This document shows positions 8,767 through 18,275 of a stretch of 32,655 bases of DNA, in pieces. The stretch covers positions 1 to 32,655 of the forward strand of contig CALLXD010000025.1 of NCBI GenBank assembly GCA_937766455.1, in the 5' to 3' direction. The stretch comes from Vicinamibacterales bacterium (GTDB lineage Bacteria > Acidobacteriota > Vicinamibacteria > Vicinamibacterales > UBA8438). Under the pieces are notes generated by a model. It was not told where the DNA came from. It did not search any database and saw nothing but the letters and a program-made list of their open reading frames with translations. A program made the translations under genes and the position numbers. Every line of letters begins with the position of its first letter. The stretch's first letter is position 1.

Positions 8767-10230
8767 ATGGCCCATACCCACTCGACGGAACCCACAACGT
8801 GCGCCGTGGATCTCACCACCCGAAGCCGACGGCCAGACGAGACCGACGCGCTGGGCGATGCCATCGCCGAGCTGGCGGCGCGCATACAGGCCGCCACCTA
8901 CGAGCTGCTCGTGATGATTCGCCAATTCGACGAACGCGGAGGCTGGGGACAGGGATTTACCTCCTGCGCGCACTGGCTGAACTGGCGGACCGGGCTTGCC
9001 ATGGGCGCCGCCCGCGAGAAGGTGCGGGTGGCCCGCGCTCTGGCGGACCTGCCTCGTCTCAGCGACGCGATGCGACGGGGCACCGTCTCCTACTCGAAGG
9101 TCCGCGCTATCACCCGGGTCGCCACACCGGAGACGGAAGAACGACTGCTGACCTTCGCTCGCTCCGGGACCGCCGCGCACGTCGAACGGCTGACGCGAGC
9201 CTGGCGCCGTGTCGACCGCATCGCGGCCGCCGAGGACGACCGGCGTCAGCACGAGGGGCGGTGTTTGCGCACATGGGTAGACGAGGACGGCATGCTGGTC
9301 ATTCGCGGGCGTCTCTCGCCCGAGCTGGGTGCGGTGGTGCAACGCGCCCTCGAGGCCGCGACCGAGCGCGTCTATCAGGATGCGAAGCATGTGGAGGATG
9401 GACCAGACCCGGAGCCGCCGCGTGAGGACCCGGGCACGTCACCCACCAGCGCCCAACGCCGCGCCGACGCACTTGGCCTCCTGGCTGAGAGCGCGTTGGC
9501 CGCAGACCTCGACCGCGGCTCAGCGGGCGACCGCTACCAGGTCGTGGTCTACGTGGAGACCGACACCCTCAAGGTGGACTCCGAAACTGGACAGGCGGTG
9601 CTGGACGATGGGGTCCGCGTCTCCGCGGAGACATCGCGGCGGATGGCGTGCGACGCGGGCACCGTAGTCATGCGGCATGACCGGGCCGGCACCGTCCTCG
9701 ACGTCGGGCGCAAGACCCGCACTATTCCGCCCGCTATCCGACGGGCGCTTGCCGCACGCGACCGGCACTGCTGCTTTCCGGGGTGCGAGGCCCGCTACTG
9801 CGATGCGCATCACGTGCGGCACTGGGCCGATGGCGGCGCAACACGGCTCGACAATCTCGTCCTGCTATGTCGACGGCATCATCGGGCGGTGCACGAAGGC
9901 GGCTTCAGGGTCGACCGGCAACAGGACGGCGAGGTCAGGTTCACGCACCCGGCCGGATGGCCATTGGTAGCCGCGCCCTCAGCACCAACGTGGACGCACC
10001 CGCCGCTCGCACCGACCGACGCGCGCCTGGAGGCGGCTCGTATCGAGATCGACGGCGATACGGCGACGCCTGATTGGCACGGCGAATCATTCGACCTCCC
10101 CTGGGCCATCGCGGTGCTTCACCCGGGGCCGCCGACCATAGCGCGCAGCGACGTTCCCGCGGGAACGTCCTCATCCCGGGCAGGTGTCGCGACCTGCCGC
10201 GAGAACATCTTCGCCGACGCCAGGCGATAG
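8767..10230 (+). CDS. DUF222 / HNH endonuclease-family protein (13E12-repeat type)
   Basis: A 487-aa protein with an N-terminal DUF222 domain (residues ~15-320) and a C-terminal HNH nuclease motif (~330-378). DUF222 is recognisable from LVMIRQFDERGGW, CAHWLNWRTGLAMGAAREKVRVARALADLP and VSYSKVRAITRVATPE. The HNH part reads CCFPGCEARYCDAHHVRHWADGG, then NLVLLCRRHHRAVHEGGF: a zinc-coordinating Cys pair, the HH catalytic strand, Asn in TRLDNLVLLC, and the final HH. These genes are abundant in Actinobacteria (REP13E12 family) and occur in some Acidobacteria. They are thought to be nucleases associated with mobile DNA, but their natural function is not established. ATG 8767 lacks a ribosome-binding site and follows a TAATAT box. 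The gene stands alone and converges on the transporter gene. Confidence 0.92.
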   Translation: MAHTHSTEPTTCAVDLTTRSRRPDETDALGDAIAELAARIQAATYELLVMIRQFDERGGWGQGFTSCAHWLNWRTGLAMGAAREKVRVARALADLPRLSDAMRRGTVSYSKVRAITRVATPETEERLLTFARSGTAAHVERLTRAWRRVDRIAAAEDDRRQHEGRCLRTWVDEDGMLVIRGRLSPELGAVVQRALEAATERVYQDAKHVEDGPDPEPPREDPGTSPTSAQRRADALGLLAESALAADLDRGSAGDRYQVVVYVETDTLKVDSETGQAVLDDGVRVSAETSRRMACDAGTVVMRHDRAGTVLDVGRKTRTIPPAIRRALAARDRHCCFPGCEARYCDAHHVRHWADGGATRLDNLVLLCRRHHRAVHEGGFRVDRQQDGEVRFTHPAGWPLVAAPSAPTWTHPPLAPTDARLEAARIEIDGDTATPDWHGESFDLPWAIAVLHPGPPTIARSDVPAGTSSSRAGVATCRENIFADARR

Positions 10231-10523
10231 GCGTAACACCGCCGGGCGACGGCGTCGCCGAAGGGGCTCTGCACCGTCGTCGAAGAACTCAGGCTCGTTT
10301 GCTGGCAAGGCGGAGAGTCCCAAGGGATGCGAGAGATCCCGTCTCCAGTTTCTGAGTGTGTCGATGAACGTGGGCGCGAAGCCTTCGGTGCTCGTCCCAA
10401 GGTCCGTAGTCGCGTTTACCCCAATGCTGCAGCCGTCGGCAGACGCGGTCCGGGTGACGGCGGGGTGTTCAGCGGGCCTGGCCGGGTGTCACCCCGGGGT
10501 ACCTGGGCTACGCAAGAGATTGG
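10231..10523. other. Convergent intergenic region with a small perfect hairpin
   Basis: This lies between the 3' ends of the HNH gene (+) and the transporter gene (-). A perfect 6-bp inverted repeat, GGCGAC/GTCGCC (10245-10250 and 10254-10259, 3-base loop), sits just after the HNH stop. It lacks a T-run, so it is at most a weak terminator or RNA-stability element. Nothing else is recognised. Confidence 0.4.
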
Positions 10524-11786
10524 TCAGCTCAAGATCGACAACAGGTAGAACAGACCGGTGCCCCCGAGCAGCACGATGCCAACCCACGAGAGGGCACGCA
10601 TGGCGGGGCCGGGGCGATGCTCTATCGGCATGTCATCCGAGGTGACGGCCCGCAGGTTGAGATACCCCAGTAGCGGCCCGGTCAAGAACGACACAGTGGT
10701 CGCGAAATCGACCATCGTGGTGAGATTGCCGATGAACAGGCTCATCACCACCAGCGTCAGTGCCACGAGTGCCGCGAGGCTCCACCAGTAGACCGTGCCT
10801 CCGGGGCGCAACGGCCCCGCATCGGCGGAAGCGCGTGACCCGGCGCGTAGCACGAACAGCGACCGTTCGATGGCGCGTGGCCCCCCGTCCAAGACGGTGA
10901 GGGTGGTCGAGAACATCGTGGTGACCACCGCCATCAGCACCACAGGCCTCGTCCACGCCCCAAGCGTGCCACTGAAGAGGTCGACGAGCTGCGTCGAGAA
11001 CGCCGGCCCCGCATCGGCGAACGCGGCACCCGACCCGAACATGACCCCCGCGCCCAGCACGATGAACGCGAAGGCCAACACCGCGGTCCCGACATAGCCC
11101 ACCAAGAAGTCCTGGCGCGCGGTCTTCACGGTGCACCGATGTCCTGACGCATCGTTCTTGGCAAGGGTCCAGAGCGAACTCCAGACCGCCACGTCGATGG
11201 CGGACGGCATCCATCCGGCCAGCGCCAGGAGGAACGCGAACGGCACCACGCCACCGACCACGGCCGCGGGCCAGATGGCGACCGTCGAGAAATCGGCGCG
11301 GGGCAGGCTGATACCCGCGGCCACGAGGGTGGAGGCCGCGAGCACGAGCAGCACCGCCTTGATGGTGAAGTCGAGCCCCTCGAAGCGGCTGCGCCACAAC
11401 ACCAGCACGCCGGGAGCCATGACCAACCCGGCGAGCACGGGCAGGGGCCAGTCGAGGCCAAAACTGAAACCGATCAGATACGCGGTGAACATGACGATGG
11501 CGGACTGAATAATGCCAGCCGTCAGTAACGTAATTGCGAGATACACCCACAACGCCCAGGATCCGATTCGCCGGTAGCCCTCGACCAGGCTCTCGCCCGT
11601 CGCCGCCGCGTAGCGGGGACCGTATTCAAAGAACGGATACTTCAGAATCAGCGCCAGGAGGACGACGCCAGAAAGCCCGAATCCGGAGATGGCGCCGGCC
11701 CGGGTTGACTGCACGAGGTGTGAAATGCCGATCGCGGTGGCGGCCCAGAGCAGACCGGGCCCAAAGGCTTTCCAAAAGACGCCCAC
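10524..11786 (-). CDS. Nramp-like divalent-metal transporter family membrane protein, atypical motifs
   Basis: A 420-aa integral membrane protein with about 11 hydrophobic segments and the overall sequence pattern of the Nramp (natural resistance-associated macrophage protein) family. TM1 begins FGPGLLWAATAIG, and KYPFFEYGPRYA, GLVMAPGVLVLWRSRFEG and FLLALAGWMPSA are in family order. The Nramp metal site is normally DPGN in TM1 and MPH in TM6. Here the TM1 site reads AIGISH and TM6 reads WMPSAID, so the canonical Asp, Asn and His ligands are missing. Transport of another substrate, or a diverged subfamily, is therefore more likely than classic Mn/Fe uptake (inference). The start is GTG 11786 (CTG two codons upstream is possible), 6 bp after the DUF1501 stop, so it is the last gene of a tight three-gene operon. 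Confidence 0.8.
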   Translation of the reverse strand: MGVFWKAFGPGLLWAATAIGISHLVQSTRAGAISGFGLSGVVLLALILKYPFFEYGPRYAAATGESLVEGYRRIGSWALWVYLAITLLTAGIIQSAIVMFTAYLIGFSFGLDWPLPVLAGLVMAPGVLVLWRSRFEGLDFTIKAVLLVLAASTLVAAGISLPRADFSTVAIWPAAVVGGVVPFAFLLALAGWMPSAIDVAVWSSLWTLAKNDASGHRCTVKTARQDFLVGYVGTAVLAFAFIVLGAGVMFGSGAAFADAGPAFSTQLVDLFSGTLGAWTRPVVLMAVVTTMFSTTLTVLDGGPRAIERSLFVLRAGSRASADAGPLRPGGTVYWWSLAALVALTLVVMSLFIGNLTTMVDFATTVSFLTGPLLGYLNLRAVTSDDMPIEHRPGPAMRALSWVGIVLLGGTGLFYLLSILS

Positions 11787-11792
11787 GATCAG

Positions 11793-13262
11793 CTAAGCAA
11801 TGATCTGCGGAATCAAGGTGCCTTCAACGTCGGTGAGCCGCATGTCCCGGCCGTTGTAGCGATAGGTCAGCTTCTTGTGATCCATGCCCAGCAGGTGCAG
11901 CATGGTCGCGTGGAGATCATGGGCGGACACCGGCTGCTGCTCTGCCTTGTAGCCGAAATCGTCGCTGGCCCCGATGACCTGGCCCCCCTTGATGCCCGCC
12001 CCCGCCATCCACCCCGTCATCGTACCGGGGTTGTGGTCACGGCCCACGCCGCGCTGTGAAATCGGCATCCGGCCAAATTCGCCATGCCAGAGCACCAGAG
12101 TCTCGTCGAGCAGCCCACGCGATTTGAGGTCGGTTAACAGACCCGCGATCGGCAAGTCGGACTCCGCCGCGTGCTGGGTGTGGTTCTCAATGAGGTTGCT
12201 GTGTGCGTCCCAGGTGTCCGTGTTCTGCACCCCAAGACCCCCCTGGAACAGTTGCACAAATCGGACGCCGCGCTCGATCATTCGGCGCGCCATCAAACAC
12301 TGCCTCCCGAACGGTTCGGTCACCGGATCATCCAGGCCATACAGCTTCTTCGTCGCATCCGACTCCGACGAGATGTCGACCGCCTCGGGCGCGCACCCTT
12401 GCATGCGATACGCCAATTCATACGACGAGATCCGGGCCGCCAGCTCTGAGTTGCCCGGGTTGTTCGCCATGTCCATCTCATTCAGTCGGCTGAGCGTGTC
12501 GAGCCGCGCCCGCTGCTGGGTCTCAGACACGCCTTCCGGCGGCTGGAGATCGACGATGGGGTCACCGGATGCGCGGAACAAGGTCCCCTGGTAGGTGGCC
12601 GGCATGAACCCGGCGCTCCAGTCGGTGGGTCCACCGAGCGGCCCGCCCCGGTAATCATTCATGACCACAAACGCCGGCAAACTCGAGCTCTCGGCGCCAA
12701 GGCCATAGGTCACCCACGACCCGACGCTGGGATAGCCGGTACGAATTTGTCCGGTTTGCATCTCGTAGGTCGCCTGGATGTGATCATTCGACCGACCGTA
12801 GAGCGACCGGATGAACGCGATCTCGTCGACCTTCTGGGCCAGATGGGGGAATATCTCCGACACCTCGATGCCGCTCTCGCCATACCGTTTGAATGAGAAC
12901 GGACTCGGCATCAGCGGACCCGGGTTGCCCTGCCGCACGACCACAGACTCGGCCATCGGCTGACCGGCGTATTTGGTGAGGGCCGGCTTCGGATCGAATG
13001 TGTCGACTTGGCTGACGCCGCCGCTCATGAACAGCGAAATCACCGCCTTCGCGCGGGGCTCAAAATGGGACGGCTTCGGCGCGAACGGGTTGCCAGGGAC
13101 CGGCGCGTCGCACTCGCCGGATTGCGCGGCCGCCAACAGCCCTTGTTGGTCCAGCGTATGGGCCAGCGCCAATCCGGCGATACCACCACCCGACTGGAAC
13201 AGGAAATCGCGCCGATTCCAGAACGTCCGCTTCCGGCGATGATGATGGTGCTGGTCAGACAT
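11793..13262 (-). CDS. DUF1501 domain protein with Tat signal
   Basis: A 489-aa DUF1501 protein, a sulfatase/alkaline-phosphatase-fold family common in Planctomycetes and Acidobacteria with no established reaction. The N-terminus is His-rich (HHHHRRKR, residues 5-12), then has a Tat motif RRDFLFQ (17-23) and a hydrophobic stretch GGGIAGLALA. Family segments include KAVISLFMSGGVSQVDTFDPKP, SFKRYGESGIEVSEIFPHLA, FIRSLYGRSNDH, HGEFGRMPISQ, GRDHNPGTMTGWMAGAGIKGG, and a C-terminal DLHATMLHLLGMDH. ATG 13262 is chosen over GTG 13268 because AGGAG ends five bases before it. It lies 14 bp after the DUF1549/DUF1553 gene, the usual partner of this family. Confidence 0.93.
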   Translation of the reverse strand: MSDQHHHHRRKRTFWNRRDFLFQSGGGIAGLALAHTLDQQGLLAAAQSGECDAPVPGNPFAPKPSHFEPRAKAVISLFMSGGVSQVDTFDPKPALTKYAGQPMAESVVVRQGNPGPLMPSPFSFKRYGESGIEVSEIFPHLAQKVDEIAFIRSLYGRSNDHIQATYEMQTGQIRTGYPSVGSWVTYGLGAESSSLPAFVVMNDYRGGPLGGPTDWSAGFMPATYQGTLFRASGDPIVDLQPPEGVSETQQRARLDTLSRLNEMDMANNPGNSELAARISSYELAYRMQGCAPEAVDISSESDATKKLYGLDDPVTEPFGRQCLMARRMIERGVRFVQLFQGGLGVQNTDTWDAHSNLIENHTQHAAESDLPIAGLLTDLKSRGLLDETLVLWHGEFGRMPISQRGVGRDHNPGTMTGWMAGAGIKGGQVIGASDDFGYKAEQQPVSAHDLHATMLHLLGMDHKKLTYRYNGRDMRLTDVEGTLIPQIIA

Positions 13263-13276
13263 CGTCACTCCTCGCG

Positions 13277-15901
13277 CTACCGCCGATACAAGAACTCGTT
13301 CAGATTCAGCATGACGTGAGCCAGGTCCGTAAGCGACTGTTCGGCCACAAGTTCTTTGGCCACCAGGGTTTCGCCCGCGGTCGGCGACCGCGTGAGCGCG
13401 ATCCGGTATGCCAATTCCACCTGAGCGTCCAGATCGCCAGGCGCCGCCGTCTTGAGACGGTCCGCAAACAACGTCGCCTGATTCAAGACGAAGGCGTTGT
13501 TCATGAGGGTCAGCGCCTGGGTGGCCACCGTCGTGACGTTCCGCGCGGCCGCGGTCTGGTTCTGATCGGGCAAGTCGAAGGTATCGAAGAAGGGGAAGCC
13601 CAGAGACCGGCGCCGATACACATAGACGCTCCGGCGCCAGACGTCTGGACCGTCCGGCTGATTGCGCCAGACGCCCTTCTCGGACGTCTTCAGGATGTCG
13701 TCTGGGACGAACGGAAAAATCGGAGGGCCGCCAATGGTCAGGTCGATGCCTCCGCTGACCGCCATGATGGTGTCCCGCAGCGCCTCGGCCTCAAGCCGCT
13801 GCTGTCGGAACCGCCACAACCCGGCGTTGTCCGGGTCGGCCGTTTGACTCACCGGGTCGTCGTGCCCGGAGGCCATCTGATACGCCTCGGAGGTCATCAG
13901 CAGCCGGTGCATCTCTTTGATGCTCCAGCCCCGGTCCATGAACTCGACCGCCAGCCAGTCGAGCAACTCCGGGTGCGTCGGCAGCTCGCCCATCTGCCCG
14001 AGGTTGTCGAGCGTCCGGACAATGCCGCGGCCAAAGTGGTGATGCCAAATGCGGTTCACCATGACCCGGGCGGTCAATGGGTTGTCCGACGAGCTGAGCC
14101 ATTCGGCCAGCGCCAGCCGACGTCCTGAGGTGCGACCGTCTTCCCGCGGAATCTCGGTCGGCGGGTCCCCGTAGGTGGCGACCGTGAGGAAACCAGGCTT
14201 TGTCGGTTCCGTCGGAGACAGCGGATCACCGCGGCTCAAGAAGTAGCTGGGAGGGGGCTCGTAATCAGGTCCCTCGACCTCGTGCAGGAAGGTGCCCGGT
14301 TCATCGGGTGGCGTCCGGCACTCGGGGCAACCGATGATCTCGTCGCCCGGTCCATCGGGCGCGAACCGATAGTCGCCATCCGTCACGATTTCCGCCATCG
14401 GCGGTGTCGGAGGCCGTGCCGCATTGAGGGCATCCAGTTCGGCTTGCAGGCCCAGGCGACGGTCGAACTCGTCGGCACTCAGCGCGTTCGCGAGCGCCTG
14501 CTGGGGCACACCCAATGTCAACACCTGGTCGGCAAGTAGTGCCTCGCCCGGTGTGCGGTCTTCGGCGGCCTTGATGGCCGCCTGCAACACATTGTCTGGA
14601 AAGTCGCGACGAATGCGCTCAATCAGCAGTGCCTGTCGGTGTGGAGCCTCGATGGCGCGGATCTTCACGCGCACGGCGTCGGCCTTCCCATCAATGGCCG
14701 AATTTGCCGCTCGCCAGGTCGCCGCCTCGGCGGGATCAAGCAATGGCCAGTCGGTCTCGACGTACCCGAAGATGGAGGCCTGAAGGCTGTAGTAGTCCCG
14801 CTGCAGGATGGGATCAAACTTGTGGTTGTGGCAACGGGCGCATTGCACCGTCATCCCCATCACGCCCCGTCCGACGGTCGCGAGCACGTCGTCGAGATAG
14901 TCGTGTCGCCGTTCCGGATTGTCTTTCTCGCGAAACTGCACCCGCGGGCCCGCCCGCAAGAAGCCGGTGGCAATCAGCGTCTCGTCGGTGACATGGTCCA
15001 GTTCGTCACCCGCAATCTGCTCGCGGATGAATTGACCGTACGGCTTGTCCTTATTGAACGCGTCGATGACGTAGTCGCGGTAGCGCCACGCGTTCGGGCG
15101 GTTGTAATCCTGCTCGAACCCGGTCGAGTCGGCATACCGGGCGACGTCCATCCAGTGTCGGCCCCAGCGCTCGCCGTAGTGCGGCGAGGCGAGCAACTCG
15201 TCGATGACGCGCTCCCAGGCCCCGCGCGTCGTGTCGGCGAGAAACGCGTCAATCTGCGCCGGCGACGGTGGTAGGCCGGTCAGATCAAGATAGGCCCGTC
15301 GCAGCCGTGTCAGTGGATCGGCGCGAGGAGCCGCGTTGACACCCGCGTCCTGGCGGGCGGCCTCAAGAAATCGATCGACCGGGTGCTGATATCCGGTCGC
15401 GGCGGGCACGGGCGCCTTTTCGGGCAGCTTGAACGCCCAATAGTCGCGCGCGCCAAACGGCAACTCGGCATTCTCAAGCGACGCAACCACCTCCTCCGCG
15501 CCGGGCGCACCGCCGCCGTCCCAATGGGCCCCGTCATCGATCCATGTCCGCACGGCCGCGATCTCCGCCTCGCTGACCGCGCCGCCACCCATCGGCATTT
15601 TCGGGTTATCGAGACCAGCCAGCACGCGATACAGTCGGCTCTCTTCTCCTCGCCCTGGCACCAGTGCCGGACCGCGTGCGCCACCACTCAGCGCGGTGTC
15701 GCGGGTGCGCAAGTCGAGCCCCGACAGCTGCGACGCGGCGCCATGACAATTCCAGCAGCTCCGTTCGAAGATGGGTCGGATCTGGTCGGTGAAGGAGACT
15801 GAGTCCGCGGACTGCGCCTGAGCGGCCGAAACGGACCCGGCCGCCACGGTCAGCGCGACTAACGCGTAGCGGGATCGAAGCAGAGTACCGACTCGTCGCA
15901 T
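13277..15901 (-). CDS. Planctomycete-type cytochrome c with DUF1549 and DUF1553 domains
   Basis: An 874-aa secreted protein. A signal peptide (residues 1-30, ending AAQAQ) is followed by a planctomycete-type cytochrome domain with CWNCHG at 49-54, then DUF1549 (PVDRFLEAARQDAG, RRAYLDLTGLPPSP, YGERWGRHWMDVARYADSTGFEQD). A second haem-type motif, CARCHNHKFDPI, is near residue 350. The C-terminal DUF1553 contains LAEWLSSSDNPLTARVMVNR, HHFGRGIVRTLDNLGQMGE, LTLMNNAFV and a final LTDLAHVMLNLNEFLYR. ATG 15901 is preferred because GGAGG lies six bases upstream; an ATG at 15907 abuts the GGAGG. The open frame extends further upstream to 16120, but that extension is low-complexity and unrelated. First gene of the operon with DUF1501 and the Nramp-like gene. 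The biochemical role of the family is unproven. Confidence 0.93.
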   Translation of the reverse strand: MRRVGTLLRSRYALVALTVAAGSVSAAQAQSADSVSFTDQIRPIFERSCWNCHGAASQLSGLDLRTRDTALSGGARGPALVPGRGEESRLYRVLAGLDNPKMPMGGGAVSEAEIAAVRTWIDDGAHWDGGGAPGAEEVVASLENAELPFGARDYWAFKLPEKAPVPAATGYQHPVDRFLEAARQDAGVNAAPRADPLTRLRRAYLDLTGLPPSPAQIDAFLADTTRGAWERVIDELLASPHYGERWGRHWMDVARYADSTGFEQDYNRPNAWRYRDYVIDAFNKDKPYGQFIREQIAGDELDHVTDETLIATGFLRAGPRVQFREKDNPERRHDYLDDVLATVGRGVMGMTVQCARCHNHKFDPILQRDYYSLQASIFGYVETDWPLLDPAEAATWRAANSAIDGKADAVRVKIRAIEAPHRQALLIERIRRDFPDNVLQAAIKAAEDRTPGEALLADQVLTLGVPQQALANALSADEFDRRLGLQAELDALNAARPPTPPMAEIVTDGDYRFAPDGPGDEIIGCPECRTPPDEPGTFLHEVEGPDYEPPPSYFLSRGDPLSPTEPTKPGFLTVATYGDPPTEIPREDGRTSGRRLALAEWLSSSDNPLTARVMVNRIWHHHFGRGIVRTLDNLGQMGELPTHPELLDWLAVEFMDRGWSIKEMHRLLMTSEAYQMASGHDDPVSQTADPDNAGLWRFRQQRLEAEALRDTIMAVSGGIDLTIGGPPIFPFVPDDILKTSEKGVWRNQPDGPDVWRRSVYVYRRRSLGFPFFDTFDLPDQNQTAAARNVTTVATQALTLMNNAFVLNQATLFADRLKTAAPGDLDAQVELAYRIALTRSPTAGETLVAKELVAEQSLTDLAHVMLNLNEFLYRR

Positions 15902-16022
15902 CGCCATCCTCCAGCCGGTCGCCAGACAGTGCAGTTCAGGCAAGATATCCCGCTTAGCATAGCAAATACGGTGGCCATCTCGCGGAGCATGTCGGCGCCG
16001 CGCACCTGACGACAGACGACGG

Positions 16023-18275
16023 TCAGGCCACAAGCGACGGTTCGATGGGGAGCGTGCGGATACGCCGGCCAGTCGCGGCCGCGATCGCGTTCGCGACTGC
16101 GGGCGCAATCGGGGGCACACCCGGCTCCCCGACGCCGGTCGGATCTGCCGTGCTCGGCACGATCACGACCTCGATCGTGGGCATTTCATTCATGCGGAGC
16201 ATCTCGAAATCGTGAAAATTGCTTTGCTCGACATGCCCCCCGGCATACGAGATGCGCTGCTTGAGGGCGGCCCCCAGACCGAACACGATGCCGCTCTCCA
16301 TCTGCGCCCGCACGATATCGGGATTGATGACACGGCCACAGTCGACAGCGCAGACCACGCGATGCACCCGTACGCGCTGGGCTTCGACCGACAACTCGAC
16401 GACCTGGCTCACGTAGCTCTCGAAGGAGAAATGTTGCGCGATGCCACGGAAACGCCCCGCCGGTAGCGGTTCTCCCCATCCGGCCGCCGCGGCGGCCGCC
16501 TTCAGCACGCCCAGGTTGCGGGGCGCATCGTGCAACAACGCGCGCCGAAACGCGAACGGGTCGCGTCCGGCCGCGACGGCCAGTTCGTCAATGAAGCTCT
16601 CGACGGCGAACGCCGTGTGCGAGTGTCCGACAGACCGCCAGAACCCGACCGGCACCCCCGGATCGTGGCGGGCCAGTTCGACGCGAAGATTCGGAATGGC
16701 GTACGGCGTGTCGCTCGCGCCCTCGGTCGAGGTCGGATCGGCGATCCAGTCCCCACGAAAGACCCCGCCCGCCACGTTGCTCAAACCGCGGTTCATCGCG
16801 CCCGGCGTTCCGTCTGGCGTCATGGCGGGCAACCACGAGGGGACGATTGCCTCCAGCAGCGACGGGGCCGCAATGCGATGCTGCCAGGCCACCGGCGTCC
16901 CAGCTGGATCGAGCACCGCCCGCAGCAAGTGACGCACCTGCGGGCGATACATGCTGTGGCACATGTCATCTTCACGCGACCAGGTGATTTTCACCGGCGC
17001 GGCAATGAGTTTGGACAGCTGTGCCGCCTCAAGCGCGTAGTCCGCCACCAGGCGCCGGCCGAACCCACCACCCAGCAAGGTTGTGTGCACGACGACATGG
17101 TCGCGGGCGAGACCAAGCATCGCCGCGATCTCCTCGCGCGCCACCCCCGGGGCCTGGGTCGGGGCCCAGACCTCGCAACGGTCGCCCTCGACATGCGCCG
17201 TGCTGTTCTGCGGTTCCATCGGCGCGTGCGCCAGATGCGGCAGGTCGTAGGCCGACTCGAGGTAATCCCCCGACGCGGCGGCCAGCACCCCATCGACATC
17301 CCCGTCCTCTCGCACGGTCTTGCCTGGCTCGGCGGTGAGCCGTCGCAGCTCTTCCGACATGATGCCGGTGTCGAGCGTGGTACGCCCGCCTTCCCACTCC
17401 ACGGTGACGTCGGCCACCGCCGCCCGGGCTTGCCAGTACCGATCCGCGACCACCGCGACACCGCCCGGCATGCGGACCACGTCCCTGACTCCGGGCCGGC
17501 TTTTCGCCTCCCCGACGTCAAAGGATGCCACTCTGGCGTCCTGCACTGGCGGCCGGATGAGCACCGCGTTGAGCAACCCTGGCCTTACGACATCGATCCC
17601 GAACACCCCCGAACCGTCGACCTTCATGGGCGCATCGACGCGGTCCATGGCGGTCCCGATGACCGTGTGCTCTTCGGCAGGCTTCAACTCCGGCTCGGGG
17701 ATGGGCTGCTCCGCCGCCTGACGAGTCAACGCGCCGTAGGTCTGGGTGCGACCACTCGGGACGTGCTCGATGGTCCCGTTCGTCGCGAGACACTCTGAGA
17801 GCGGGACCTCCCACACCTCGGCGGCCGCGGTGCGCAACATCTCACGCGCCACGGCGCCAGCGTGTCGGAGCACGCCCCATGAGGTGCGCACGCTGGAACT
17901 CCCACCGGTGATCTGCAGTCCGAACTCCGGATGGTCATAGCGCCGATCCGCTACCGCCAGCTCGACCTCGATCACGGTCGGGTCCACCTCGAGTTCCTCG
18001 GCGATCAACATCGGATGCGAGGTCATCGTGCCCTGTCCCATCTCCACGCGGTCCAGTGTGAAGACGATGCGATTGTCAGGATGGATCACCAACCATGCAT
18101 TGGGGTGAAACTCCCCCGTGGCCTCGGCCGTGGCGCGCATGTCGCGCCTACGGCGGTAGCGCCCCACCATTGGCCCCACGACGAAGGCCAGCGCAAGCGC
18201 GCCACCGCCAACCGCCGACGCCTTGAGAAACCGGCGCCGCGTCACGCGCGGACGCTTCGGCGCAGGCGTGGTCAC
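16023..18275 (-). CDS. Molybdopterin-binding subunit of a xanthine dehydrogenase-family oxidoreductase (isoquinoline 1-oxidoreductase beta/aldehyde oxidase type)
   Basis: A 750-aa large subunit that holds the molybdenum cofactor and hydroxylates or oxidises an organic substrate. A Tat signal RRRFLKA (residues 13-19) precedes a hydrophobic stretch, so it should be exported together with its iron-sulfur partner. Family motifs: [36 protein letters not shown]-like segment ([19 protein letters not shown]), [56 protein letters not shown] and near the C-terminus GVGEPGVPP, whose Glu (~717) is the expected catalytic base. GTG 18275 overlaps the TGA of the [2Fe-2S] gene (GTGA), so the two are coupled. 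The open frame continues upstream inside that gene but is unrelated there. No FAD or cytochrome subunit is adjacent, so the electron acceptor is not encoded here. The substrate is unknown. Confidence 0.93.
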   Translation of the reverse strand: MTTPAPKRPRVTRRRFLKASAVGGGALALAFVVGPMVGRYRRRRDMRATAEATGEFHPNAWLVIHPDNRIVFTLDRVEMGQGTMTSHPMLIAEELEVDPTVIEVELAVADRRYDHPEFGLQITGGSSSVRTSWGVLRHAGAVAREMLRTAAAEVWEVPLSECLATNGTIEHVPSGRTQTYGALTRQAAEQPIPEPELKPAEEHTVIGTAMDRVDAPMKVDGSGVFGIDVVRPGLLNAVLIRPPVQDARVASFDVGEAKSRPGVRDVVRMPGGVAVVADRYWQARAAVADVTVEWEGGRTTLDTGIMSEELRRLTAEPGKTVREDGDVDGVLAAASGDYLESAYDLPHLAHAPMEPQNSTAHVEGDRCEVWAPTQAPGVAREEIAAMLGLARDHVVVHTTLLGGGFGRRLVADYALEAAQLSKLIAAPVKITWSREDDMCHSMYRPQVRHLLRAVLDPAGTPVAWQHRIAAPSLLEAIVPSWLPAMTPDGTPGAMNRGLSNVAGGVFRGDWIADPTSTEGASDTPYAIPNLRVELARHDPGVPVGFWRSVGHSHTAFAVESFIDELAVAAGRDPFAFRRALLHDAPRNLGVLKAAAAAAGWGEPLPAGRFRGIAQHFSFESYVSQVVELSVEAQRVRVHRVVCAVDCGRVINPDIVRAQMESGIVFGLGAALKQRISYAGGHVEQSNFHDFEMLRMNEMPTIEVVIVPSTADPTGVGEPGVPPIAPAVANAIAAATGRRIRTLPIEPSLVA

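Noticed and set aside
10245-10259. Hairpin as an intrinsic terminator
   Set aside because: No T-run follows on either strand and the stem is only 6 bp, so it is noted only as a hairpin.
13316-14128. 270-codon + strand open frame opposite the DUF1553 region
   Set aside because: Antisense shadow of an intact conserved gene, with no recognisable motif.
15902-16120. 73-codon upstream extension of the DUF1549/DUF1553 frame
   Set aside because: Arg/Pro-rich with no homology; the true start at 15901 has a GGAGG site and begins a signal peptide.
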